A DNA stretch of 64,000 nucleotides from Anabaena sp. 4-3 (GTDB lineage Bacteria > Cyanobacteriota > Cyanobacteriia > Cyanobacteriales > Nostocaceae). Below are positions 57,501-64,000 of this stretch, piece by piece. Under the pieces are notes generated by a model. That model saw only the letters and a program-made list of their open reading frames with translations, had not been told where the DNA came from and did no database searches. The number at the start of each line of letters is the position of its first letter. Within the stretch, counting starts at the first letter, position 1. The stretch covers positions 394,809 to 458,808 of the forward strand of contig NZ_LUHJ01000026.1 in the NCBI RefSeq assembly GCF_001597745.1. The letters run 5' to 3'. The position numbers and the translations under genes were made by a program.

Positions 57501-59783
57501 ACTCTCTGGAAACAAAATCATCAACAGTCAGATTTTTTATTGCAAGGTATCCGTCTCGCTGAAGCTGAAGAAATTTATATTCAATACACAGATGAATTAT
57601 CGGCGGATGTGCAGAAATTTATCGCTGCTTGTTTAGACGCTAGACAACAACAACAATTAGCCCAAAAAAAGCGACTACGACAAGCACAAACGGCTGTAGC
57701 TATCATCAGTGTTTTAGGAATAGCTGCTAGTGGTTTCGGTGGTTTAGCCTATTTCCAAAAACGGGCGGCTCAATTACGCGAAATCTCAGCCTTAAATGCT
57801 TCCTCCGAGGCTTTTCTCTTATCTCATCAACAATTAGAAAGTGTAATTGCTAGTGTCAAAGCTGGACGCGAAATTAAACAAGTTTTTTCACCAGCAAAAC
57901 CAATCCAAATAGCCACGGCGGCAACTTTTCAACAAGCGATTTCTCAAACTCAAGAAATTAATCGCCTTGAAGGTAACACGCAACAAGTCAATGCTGTAAC
58001 TTTTCATCCCAACGGTAAAATTATCGCCTCTGCCAGTGATGACCAAACTATCAAAATTTGGTCTACAGATGGTCGCTTAATTCAAACCATCACCGGAAAT
58101 CATCACAGAATTACAGCCATTGCTTTTAGTCCAGATGGTGAATATTTAGCCGCCGCTATTGCCGATAATACTATTAAAATTTATGCTCTCAAAACTTCCT
58201 GGCAGTTAATTCACACATTGACCGGACATACAGATATAATTACAGATATCCGCTTTAGTCCTAATAGTCAACTAATTGTCTCATCCAGCTTTGATAAAAC
58301 TGTAAAATTATGGCGAATCGATGGCAAACTAATCAATAGTTGGAACGCTCATAATGGCTGGGTAAATACTGTTAGCTTCAGCCCTGATGGTAAAACTATC
58401 GCCTCTGGTGGTGAAGATAATTTTATCAAACTTTGGCAGATAGCCAATGGTAACTTAATTAAAACTCTAACTGGACAAGGACGTATTACTAAGATTAAGT
58501 TTAGTCCTAACGGAAAAATTATTGCTGCTAGTGATGATAAAACTATCAAACTTTGGCACAATAACGGCAAATTTTTACAAACTTTAGCAGGACATAATGA
58601 CCAAGTTAACAGTATTAACTTTAGTCCCAACAGTCAGCTTTTAGCCTCTGCCAGTGCTGACAACTCAATTAAAATTTGGCGGTTAGATGGTAAAATAATT
58701 ACAACTATTAAGGGACACGGTGAACAAGTTAGAGATGTAGCTTTTCATCCTGACGGTAAAATCATTGCTTCTGCTAGTAGTGATAAAACTATTAGACTTT
58801 GGCAATTAAATTTAAACAATAAATTACAATCAGATAATACTAATTCTGTGAGTTTTCATCCTGCCAATAATACCTTTGCTGCTGCTGGTTGGGATGGTAA
58901 GGTGAAAATATGGCAGAGAGATAAAGTTTTTCAGGCTGTACCATTGGTTAGTTTGACAGCACATCAAGATATAATTAACGCAGTTAGTTTCAGTCCTGAT
59001 GGTAAAACTTTAGCAACAGCTAGCGCAGATAAAACGATTAAAATTTGGAATAGTCAAACTCGCAAGCTCATTACAACCTTAAGCGGACACAATGACAGAA
59101 TTACCAGCATTAGTTTTAGTCCAGATAATCAAACTATTGCCTCTGGTAGTGCTGATAAGACTGTGAAAATCTGGCAGTTGAATAATGGTAAACTATTAAA
59201 AACCATTACAGGCTATAGAGATGAAGTGACAAGTGTTAATTATAGTCCTGACGGTAAATTATTAGCTGCTAGTAGTGCTGATAATAGCGTGAAAATTTGG
59301 CAAGTGCAAGACGGTAAGCTAGTCCATAATTTATTAGGACATGGTTTAGCGATCGCCGCCGTAAAATTCAGTCCTGATGGTAAAATATTAGCCTCTGCTA
59401 GTTGGGATAATTCTATCAAACTTTGGCAAGTCACAGACGGTAAGCTACTACAAAACCTCACCGGACATACAGACGGTGTAACTAGCCTCAGTTTCACTAG
59501 AGATAGTCAAATTTTAGCTTCTGGCAGTGCCGATAATACTATCAAGTTATGGAATATTACAAATGGGACATTACTAAAAACTTTGTGGGGACATCAAGGC
59601 AAAATTAACAGTATTAGTTTTAGTCCCGATGATAAAGCTTTGCTCAGTGGTGGTGAAGATGCTGGGGTGAAATTGTGGAATCTAGATTTAGATAAATTAA
59701 TGCAGCAAGGATGCTTAAATATAGCCAATTATCTTCAGTATAATCCAAATATTAGTCCAAGCGATCGCTTGCTATGTAAGTAG
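54531..59783 (+). CDS. Caspase-like protease fused to nSTAND ATPase and 14 WD40 repeats
   Basis: 1750 residues. Residues 20-260 are a peptidase C14 (metacaspase-like) domain with catalytic His106 (FSGHGM) and Cys157 (LDACHSGG). Residues about 300-515 resemble a second, non-catalytic alpha/beta domain. The nSTAND module starts CPYRGLKAF near 545, with Walker [10 protein letters not shown] from Gly574 and Walker B Asp689 in [11 protein letters not shown]. After a winged-helix-like part and a hydrophobic helix near 1060, 14 WD40 repeats run from about 1150 to 1710, and a short tail ends the protein. Two low-complexity inserts (about residues 625-660 and 905-950) are genomic repeats translated in frame. 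By analogy with STAND defence and cell-death proteins, ligand binding would free the protease. The target is unknown. Confidence 0.9.
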   Translation: MPRAVATSNSKQTKTTVTPKLWLLLVGVNQYQDAQLPCLRYSAVDCQALAAALKDATKEQFSQKDINIYHDLATELPLLANIKHSLQHITQSAQPTDTILFYFSGHGMLQPNTQQAFLCLADTQKDDLENTGLAVKELLEYLSNSGVQNQIVWLDACHSGGMTLRGLNPTQQLVSILQQRAAKSQGFYALLSCDTNQQSWEFPELGHGVFTYYLMRGLRGDAADAQGVISADGLYRYVYHKTLQYIDKTNQQLRLINQQKRGKGDNELYSEYPLQTPKRIVEGIGELIIGKLPAIAQSLPPRQALVIEGIIGAQTALDFSKILASAGAFDLEYLPRGTNTTAQDIRDNIKECLRSTNQPQRQQTDEPITVLLYLRGRLEETPTGEAALVLLDNIWLSRSWLRQQLRRSPVTQQIIILDCPVASDNVALQDWIEDLQLNSETGQCIITAISPKYNPELFTQALIETLKNASVSTGLSVAAWITQLQIHLAAQTQITPSLTLQIWLSGTQGVIEIIPATTGTNNQKKLAALDLKICPYRGLKAFSEKDAQYFYGRESLTQQLIALIAHKSFLAVVGASGSGKSSVVQAGLIAQLRQGKQLPGSDTWLIKSIRPGAHPLEALARRLGELRGGDKVDKGDKVDKVETFPPSPPSPQSPVPSPLVLEGMLYQGVEGFVYWLRSRPEPMIVLVVDQFEELFTLAPLEDRQRFLELVLGAIAYASDKFKLVVTVRADFIAPCLEVPTLANLLQQSSILVPPHLSDDDYRRVIVNPAEQVGLKVEPGLVEILLQELNHSAGDLPLLEFVLQQLWEYRQAGELTLTAYQQQIGGIKGALERKAQEVYENLDSQAQECARWIFLSLTQLGEGTEDTRRRVLKSELVVKKYPDELVNRTLSTLTAAKLIVVNLEDEGLGTNQFKIQNTPRSKQATKFKINECLGENLPSSLTPLSPSSPLTPPVTIEVAHEILIRHWSTLRWWLEENRSRLRSQRQIEQAATLWKQNHQQSDFLLQGIRLAEAEEIYIQYTDELSADVQKFIAACLDARQQQQLAQKKRLRQAQTAVAIISVLGIAASGFGGLAYFQKRAAQLREISALNASSEAFLLSHQQLESVIASVKAGREIKQVFSPAKPIQIATAATFQQAISQTQEINRLEGNTQQVNAVTFHPNGKIIASASDDQTIKIWSTDGRLIQTITGNHHRITAIAFSPDGEYLAAAIADNTIKIYALKTSWQLIHTLTGHTDIITDIRFSPNSQLIVSSSFDKTVKLWRIDGKLINSWNAHNGWVNTVSFSPDGKTIASGGEDNFIKLWQIANGNLIKTLTGQGRITKIKFSPNGKIIAASDDKTIKLWHNNGKFLQTLAGHNDQVNSINFSPNSQLLASASADNSIKIWRLDGKIITTIKGHGEQVRDVAFHPDGKIIASASSDKTIRLWQLNLNNKLQSDNTNSVSFHPANNTFAAAGWDGKVKIWQRDKVFQAVPLVSLTAHQDIINAVSFSPDGKTLATASADKTIKIWNSQTRKLITTLSGHNDRITSISFSPDNQTIASGSADKTVKIWQLNNGKLLKTITGYRDEVTSVNYSPDGKLLAASSADNSVKIWQVQDGKLVHNLLGHGLAIAAVKFSPDGKILASASWDNSIKLWQVTDGKLLQNLTGHTDGVTSLSFTRDSQILASGSADNTIKLWNITNGTLLKTLWGHQGKINSISFSPDDKALLSGGEDAGVKLWNLDLDKLMQQGCLNIANYLQYNPNISPSDRLLCK
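57244..57318. repeat. dispersed repeat inside the caspase-nSTAND-WD40 coding frame
   Basis: GGGACTGGGGACAAATCAAT followed by TTCAAAATTCAAAAT and a second TTCAAAATTAACGAA matches the element at 54382 (without its hairpin) and the one at the window end. It encodes about 25 residues starting [11 protein letters not shown] and keeps the frame. A cytosine-rich array (57335-57385) follows it. Confidence 0.75.
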
Positions 59784-59852
59784 CTGGTTGCAATTAAATA
59801 TAAAATGTAGGATGGGCATACTTCGACAAGCTCAGTACAAGTCTTGCCCGTC

Positions 59853-59871
59853 AACAGGCTAGAAGCCTGTT
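59853..59871. terminator. hairpin after the caspase-nSTAND-WD40 gene
   Basis: AACAGGCT and AGCCTGTT around a 3-base loop, 70 bases past the stop. It is part of a common repeat (GGGCATAC...CTTGCCCGTC) and may end transcripts from both converging genes. Confidence 0.5.
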
Positions 59872-59934
59872 CCACTATCTAACAATTAATTAAGCCTACT
59901 TACTTAAATAATTTTAATGGAGTGCGATCGCCAA

Positions 59935-60531
59935 CTATTTCTCAAGTCCTTGTTGGAATGTTTTGATAGCATCAACATGATTAACCATATTAATGCAACG
60001 TAACAACAAATCCAAATCAATTCCTTTCACTTCCTCACTACTGGAAACCCTTTCATACTCAAGCGCACTGGCTTCTCCCCGCAGGTGATAAACTTCCAAT
60101 ACACCATCTTCCCAAAACCAAACTTCTGGAATCTTCAACCGTTTATATGCCTCTAACTTATTAATACCACCACTGGTAAACACCACCTCAATCGCCAAAT
60201 CAGGACGCACTCGCCCAGGAGCAAGTTTATAAGATTCATCTGCTTCTCGTTTGACAGCAGCAGATTCACTTTCCAACGTCATCGAACCCGTGGGAGTAAA
60301 ATCAAACCCAGCTATCAACAGGTATAATTCTAACAATGAGCCAATTCTTTCCTTAACAGTTTCGTGCGCTTCTCCTGGCCTCCGTCGTATCTCCAACACA
60401 CCATCTAAAAAAGACAGTCGATAACCAGGACGGTCTAACAACTGCTCAACTGCTTTAAACTCCCTCCATGTCAAACCCTCAAACAGCAGAGGTGATTCCT
60501 TTTTGGGTGTTGCGATGGTTGCTGTAGTCAT
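59935..60531 (-). CDS. Uma2-family (DUF820) putative endonuclease
   Basis: 198 residues with the Uma2 pattern: TWREFKAVEQLLDRPGYRLSFLDGVLEI in outline, ETVKERIGSLLELYL, RPDLAIEVV and YKRLKIPEVWFWEDGVLEVYHL. The fold is PD-(D/E)XK-like, with Asp in RPDLAIEV as the metal ligand. These genes are found in tens of copies in Nostoc-type genomes; function is not settled, with roles in mobile elements or DNA handling suggested. It is a single gene with no partner nearby. Confidence 0.88.
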   Translation of the reverse strand: MTTATIATPKKESPLLFEGLTWREFKAVEQLLDRPGYRLSFLDGVLEIRRRPGEAHETVKERIGSLLELYLLIAGFDFTPTGSMTLESESAAVKREADESYKLAPGRVRPDLAIEVVFTSGGINKLEAYKRLKIPEVWFWEDGVLEVYHLRGEASALEYERVSSSEEVKGIDLDLLLRCINMVNHVDAIKTFQQGLEK

Positions 60532-60670
60532 TTACATCTCCAGTCTGTTTCTAGATAATCAATCATCAGCATTGGAGGACAATTTTCTTGATTGTAATCC
60601 CAACTTCCCAAATATTTATCGAAAGATAATATTGACTCATACCTGCAATAGATGTATTATTTACTTAAAT

Positions 60671-60822
60671 AGAAGGGGAGTAGCTACTGGCGAAAATTTC
60701 CCAGCCAGTACATCTGAATCAACACACTGGCGATGAGCCTGGTTCAGATGACAAATAATCAAGATTTGGCAGCGAGACCTTCACTGAGTTCACATAGCGA
60801 TGTGAGCTTGGTGAGGTCTTTT
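60671..60822 (+). ncRNA. Mn2+ riboswitch of the yybP-ykoY class
   Basis: The sequence shows the class hallmarks in order: GGGGAGTAGC at 60675-60684, TCAACACACTGG around 60719-60730, and GGCAGCGAGACCTT at 60768-60781. The closing helix pairs GAAGG (60672-60676) with CCTTC (60778-60782). A helix joins CATCTGAA (60711-60718) to TTCAGATG (60743-60750). The expression platform is an alternative hairpin in which AGACCT-CAC (60775-60784, one bulge) pairs with GTGAGGTCT (60811-60819), ending in TTTT, so it is an intrinsic terminator that competes with the closing helix. Mn2+ binding should favour the aptamer and read-through, an ON switch, as known for this family. The gene that follows encodes a TMEM165/GDT1-type transporter. 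Confidence 0.88.
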
Positions 60823-60871
60823 GGCATTCATCAAGCTCATATCCTACACAATTTTTCAGGAGCTTGAGACA

Positions 60872-61501
60872 GTGCTAACAGCGTTTACAGCAGGTTTATT
60901 ATTAATTACAGTTTCCGAGTTAGGGGATAAAACTTTTTTTATCGCCGTGATATTATCCATGCACCATTCACGGCGATTAGTATTTACAGGAGTGGTAGCT
61001 GCTTTAGCTGCAATGACTATCCTATCAGTGTTGTTTGGGCAAGCAGCATCTTTATTACCAAAAGTTTATATTCATTACGCTGAAATCGGATTATTTTTAG
61101 TCTTTGGGATTAAGTTGTTATACCAAGCTAGCAAGATGACGGCGGCTGGTGAACAAGCCGCCATGAGCGAAGAAATAGAAGAAGCCAAAGCCGCAGTCGA
61201 AAAAGCCGACTTGCAACTACCAAAACAAAAAACAGCCTTATCGATTGTCATAGAAGCATTTATTTTAACATTTATGGCAGAGTGGGGCGATCGCACCCAA
61301 ATAGCCACCATCGCCCTAGCCGCCGGAAATAACGCCATTGGTGTGACTATAGGCGCAATTTTAGGTCATGCCATTTGTGCAGCGATCGCCGTCATTGGTG
61401 GCAAAATGATAGCCGGGAGAATTTCTGAGCGTCAACTCACCTTTGCAGGGGGATGCTTATTTTTAATTTTTGGAGTCGTCGCCGCCTTTGAAGGAGCGTA
61501 A
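60872..61501 (+). CDS. TMEM165/GDT1-family (UPF0016) cation transporter, probably Mn2+
   Basis: GTG at 60872 is the start because AGGAG lies 9 bases before it; the longer frame would begin inside the riboswitch terminator. The two family signatures are ELGDKT at 16-21 and EWGDRT at 137-142, each in a membrane helix, and there are about six helices in total. The middle loop is charged (AMSEEIEEAKAAVEKADLQ). Cyanobacterial members (Mnx in Synechocystis) export Mn2+ from the cytoplasm into the thylakoid lumen. The Mn2+-type riboswitch upstream agrees with that role. Confidence 0.9.
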   Translation: MLTAFTAGLLLITVSELGDKTFFIAVILSMHHSRRLVFTGVVAALAAMTILSVLFGQAASLLPKVYIHYAEIGLFLVFGIKLLYQASKMTAAGEQAAMSEEIEEAKAAVEKADLQLPKQKTALSIVIEAFILTFMAEWGDRTQIATIALAAGNNAIGVTIGAILGHAICAAIAVIGGKMIAGRISERQLTFAGGCLFLIFGVVAAFEGA

Positions 61502-61502
61502 C

Positions 61503-61659
61503 AATTCAAAATTCAAAATTCAAAATTCAAAATTCAAAATGGGGATGGTTGACAGTTGACGGTTGATTCGTAAAGAATTTCTACCTCATCCCCCTCATCT
61601 ACCTCATCCCCCACATCCCCAGTCCCCAATCCCCAATCCCCAGTCCCCAATCCCCCATC
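61503..61659. repeat. repeat-filled gap: TTCAAAATTCAAAA and CCCCAAT arrays
   Basis: Five copies of AATTCAAA, then a TGACAGTTGAC motif, a CCCCTCATCTACCTCAT array and a CCCCAATCCCCAGT array that ends 2 bases before the minus-strand TPR gene stop. Confidence 0.8.
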
Positions 61660-62538
61660 TCATGGCTGAGGAGTCTTGTCCGTAGCAGGTGTAGGAGATG
61701 CAGCAGGTGTAGGTGTAGCGGATGCAGTCGCCGCCTTGCTAATTTCATCCTTGTATTGGGCGGGAGCTAAAGCCACAGCACTATCAAACAAAGGTTTAGC
61801 TTCTGCGGCTTTCCCCTGTTCCTGTAACAGCATCGCCTTAGCCAAAACCGGGCGAAAATCTTGGGGAGCTTTCTTCATAGCTTGATCAAAAGCCGCAATA
61901 GCTTGAGGATAGCGTTGTTGGTTAGCGTGAACATTGCCTAATAAAATCTGTACAGCCACTACATCAACACTTCCCGGCTGAATTGTATTAGCTTGAGCCG
62001 CCTTAGTCAGAGTATCTTGCAGTAAACCAATAGCGGCTTCTGGGCGTTGCTGATCTAACAACAGAGCCACCATTCCCTGTAAAGCCTTCAAATCTCCGGG
62101 ATTTGTGGCTAAAATTGTGCGATAAGCCTGGGCGGCTCCTTCCTTATCGCCAATTTGCTGTTTAGCTTGTGCCAATAGCACACTGTATTCTGACTGCTCA
62201 GGATTGAGTTTAGCTAGCTTTTCTAAAGGTTCAATCACCCCTTGAATATTACCTTGTTTTAAACTTAACAGTTGTAGCCGCGCTTGTAATAGACCCTTAA
62301 GTGCTGTTTGATTCTCTGGTTCCCGTTGTAAAACCAGTTCATAACCCCGTACAGTATCTTCCAATTTTGATTTTTGCTCAGAGGCGGCTGAATTGCTACT
62401 GGGGCTAGCAGGATTCTGGTTTGAGGCTGTCGTATTGTTGATAGCACCAATAATAGGAACGAGAGAAACACCTACAAAAGTCAGCACTGCCAGTGCTAAA
62501 ATAACCTTAATTATCCAGCGATTGCGCGGTTGAGACAC
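61660..62538 (-). CDS. Membrane-anchored TPR protein
   Basis: GTG start with GGGAG 7 bases upstream. A hydrophobic helix at about residues 10-32 (KVILALAVLTFVGVSLVPIIGAI) is followed by a Ser/Asn-rich linker and four or five TPR units (residues 60-260: LKGLLQARLQLLSLKQGN, AAQAYRTILATNPGDLKAL, AIAAFDQAMKKAPQDFRPV). The tail is an Ala/Thr/Pro-rich spacer (ATPTPAASPTPATDK). TPRs mediate protein contacts; no enzymatic part is present. It may act as a scaffold on the outer side of the plasma or thylakoid membrane. The family is broad and partner unknown. Confidence 0.85.
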   Translation of the reverse strand: MSQPRNRWIIKVILALAVLTFVGVSLVPIIGAINNTTASNQNPASPSSNSAASEQKSKLEDTVRGYELVLQREPENQTALKGLLQARLQLLSLKQGNIQGVIEPLEKLAKLNPEQSEYSVLLAQAKQQIGDKEGAAQAYRTILATNPGDLKALQGMVALLLDQQRPEAAIGLLQDTLTKAAQANTIQPGSVDVVAVQILLGNVHANQQRYPQAIAAFDQAMKKAPQDFRPVLAKAMLLQEQGKAAEAKPLFDSAVALAPAQYKDEISKAATASATPTPAASPTPATDKTPQP

Positions 62539-62704
62539 GATTTACTCCCTCTGCAAAACTCTAATCCCATTATTATTGACACAAATTAGAAACTTAAAAA
62601 TTTCCAAAAGCTTGCGGAGAAGTGCCAATTACCAGTGAATTTTATAACAAATCATTATCTGCACTGTTAAAGTAAGTGATGACTTTAGGAAGAGCCATCC
62701 AACT

Positions 62705-62785
62705 GGAAGCTATGATATGCTTCCGAAACTAGAGTAAAGACGCTAAATTACCATTTAGATTCTGAATGCCGAATTTAGCGTCTTT
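62705..62785 (+). promoter_or_regulatory. two leader hairpins upstream of the basic proline-rich protein gene
   Basis: GGAAGC/GCTTCC (62705-62724, 8-base loop), then a perfect 14-bp stem AAAGACGCTAAATT at 62736-62749 with its complement at 62772-62785, followed by AAAAT. The longer one looks like a terminator or attenuator, 130 bases before the ATG, and might mark a small RNA or a regulated 5' leader. Confidence 0.5.
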
Positions 62786-62914
62786 AAAATTGTATAGAGC
62801 GTTCTCATGTAATTTGGGAGAAAGCCTACATACTTTCATCAATTGCATCAACGCTCTTTCCAGCTGCCTTAGTCAAGTCCCACAATGGGATGTGTCTCCG
62901 CCCAAGGAGTTTTT

Positions 62915-63937
62915 ATGAATTCCGACCTGATGCCTTCGCCTGAATCCTCTAACTCTTTTTCTTCCCAGGAGCCTCAAACTAAAACAGAGGCAGCTGCTAA
63001 CGTTCACGTAGCAGCAACCCAGCCCTCTAAGCTTGAGCATTCCCCTGTCAAACCTAGCGAAACCGAATCCGATGATAACTTAGTTGATCGCCAACAACCG
63101 ATTCCGCCCCCCAGTGAACCGATGCAATACCGCGCCATCGGCTTAGTCCGGGGACGCTATAAAGCCAGTGATGAACAATTTACTCAAGGCGAATTACTGA
63201 CCTCAGATGGCCAAGAACTCAAAGCCGTCCTCCTCGGTCGGATTATGAGCCTAGTGAAAAATCACCTAGACCTAGAAGCGGATCATTTGTGGGTAGTTTA
63301 TCCCCGCACCAGACCAGAAAATGACAGCTTACACCTGCAAATTGTAGGGGTTTGGGAGCCAGAAAGTCTGTCCAAAAAGTCAACTCCAGAAAATCAGCCA
63401 GATTCGGAGTCACAAGCATTACAGACACCCGATGAGAGTGTAACCCCAAAAAATCAAGAAATTACCAGCCCCTCAGTACCTTCATCTCATATTCCCGATG
63501 GTGGTTTTTCTGTACGTGGCGAAGTAGTTTATCAGTCTTTTGATAGTAAGAGCTTGGTAGTCAAAATTAAGCAAGCTCCACGTAAACCAACTGACAAACC
63601 CAAATATTTCAAGTTAAAACTGCGGGGCGTGTTAATCACCAAAGCCGTCGGCAAGTTTTGGGACTTCCAAGCCAAGCGAGAAGGGGACGTATTAGTAGTC
63701 TCAACGGCAGAAGCGATCGCTGACTTGCCCAAAAAACGTAGACCACCCTTCAAAGGTGGCCCTCGTGGTGCTGGCAGAAAACCATACCCGCCCAGACGAC
63801 CCGGAGAAACTCCACGCCCCGTCAAGAGAACAAGCGGCGAACCCTCGGCATTTTCCAAACCTATGCCAAAACCGTCTTCGCCGTCCTCTACACCCACCCC
63901 GAAACCGATCAAACGACCAAAGCCAACCCAAGATTAG
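62915..63937 (+). CDS. Proline-rich basic protein of unknown function
   Basis: ATG at 62915 with AAGGAG 5 bases upstream; the ATG at 62885 has no such site. The first 70 residues are Ser/Pro/Glu-rich and disordered. The middle (residues about 75-150 and 195-265) consists of strand-rich blocks (MQYRAIGLVRGRYKASDEQFTQGELL in outline; GFSVRGEVVYQSFDSKSLVVKI) that resemble small beta-barrels. The C-terminal 85 residues are highly basic with RR/KK-PP repeats (KKRRPPFKGGPRGAG, PYPPRRPGETPRPVKR), which suggests nucleic-acid or polyanion binding. No family is recognised. It seems widely conserved in layout in cyanobacteria, but that is recalled and not checked. Confidence 0.7.
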   Translation: MNSDLMPSPESSNSFSSQEPQTKTEAAANVHVAATQPSKLEHSPVKPSETESDDNLVDRQQPIPPPSEPMQYRAIGLVRGRYKASDEQFTQGELLTSDGQELKAVLLGRIMSLVKNHLDLEADHLWVVYPRTRPENDSLHLQIVGVWEPESLSKKSTPENQPDSESQALQTPDESVTPKNQEITSPSVPSSHIPDGGFSVRGEVVYQSFDSKSLVVKIKQAPRKPTDKPKYFKLKLRGVLITKAVGKFWDFQAKREGDVLVVSTAEAIADLPKKRRPPFKGGPRGAGRKPYPPRRPGETPRPVKRTSGEPSAFSKPMPKPSSPSSTPTPKPIKRPKPTQD

Positions 63938-63942
63938 GGATT

Positions 63943-64000
63943 GGGGACAAATCAATTCAAAATTCAAAATTCGTCTTGAAAAGTTTCCTACGGCGGGAAA
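63943..64000. repeat. dispersed repeat truncated by window end
   Basis: Starts GGGGACAAATCAATTCAAAA and continues through CGTCTTGAAAAGTTTCCTACG, the same element as 54382-54480. The GGCGGG arm is reached just before the last base, so the rest lies outside the window. Confidence 0.75.

Noticed and set aside
60821..60871. N-terminal extension of the TMEM165-type transporter from TTG 60821
   Set aside because: The TTG falls in the riboswitch terminator U-run, while GTG 60872 has a good AGGAG site and begins at the family's usual first helix.

Overview
The window comes from a filamentous, probably heterocyst-forming cyanobacterium of the Nostoc/Anabaena type. The signs are very frequent GCGATCGC (HIP1) octamers inside genes, heptamer arrays of the TAATGAC and TAGTCAT kind, many small palindromic repeats between genes, xisH/xisI gene pairs, and long WD40 proteins with nSTAND ATPase modules. 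A gene order matching the heterocyst envelope polysaccharide (HEP) island of Anabaena, with hepC directly upstream of hepA, is the strongest indication. All family calls rest on reading motifs by eye; no database search was run.

Region 1 (1-3123) holds the 3' end of a PP2C-type phosphatase and a kinase-like/TPR membrane protein, together two thirds of a TerY-type phosphorylation triad. Region 2 (3706-23792) is a co-oriented polysaccharide island. It contains CDP-glucose synthesis and dehydration (rfbF, rfbG), a cupin 3,5-epimerase, an SAF-domain oxidoreductase, seven glycosyltransferases or glycosyltransferase-like proteins, a Wzc-like tyrosine autokinase, a priming sugar transferase (hepC), an ABC exporter (hepA) and an O-antigen polymerase/ligase-like membrane protein. 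A gene-free 1.4 kb stretch before hepC carries a candidate structured RNA and several repeats.

Region 3 (23914-27184) has an iron-sulfur APS reductase followed by minus-strand genes: a DOMON-like protein overlapping a sugar/aminoglycoside kinase-like protein, and two small membrane proteins. Region 4 (27263-37739) is a second sugar cluster: AGE-family 2-epimerase, PIG-L deacetylase, a membrane-anchored beta-propeller protein with an EF-hand-like loop, three GT4 enzymes and an exostosin-like protein.

Region 5 (37809-49142) is mostly housekeeping: an MscS channel, S-adenosylhomocysteine hydrolase, uroporphyrinogen-III synthase, a HAD phosphatase, a small heat shock protein and an SMR transporter. 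It also has two xisH-xisI pairs. The second xisH is broken by one in-frame TAG exactly where the intact copy has Trp20.

Region 6 (49646-59783) is the most system-like part: two large paralogous nSTAND-WD40 proteins, each with 14 WD repeats. One carries an N-terminal caspase-like protease and the other has no effector. Two small secreted/membrane proteins lie between them. Dispersed genomic repeats have been absorbed in frame into the caspase protein. Region 7 (59935-64000) has a Uma2 protein, a Mn2+-type yybP-ykoY riboswitch ahead of a TMEM165/GDT1-family transporter, a TPR protein and a basic, proline-rich protein. No tRNA, rRNA, CRISPR array or full insertion sequence was seen. Several MITE-like elements were found.
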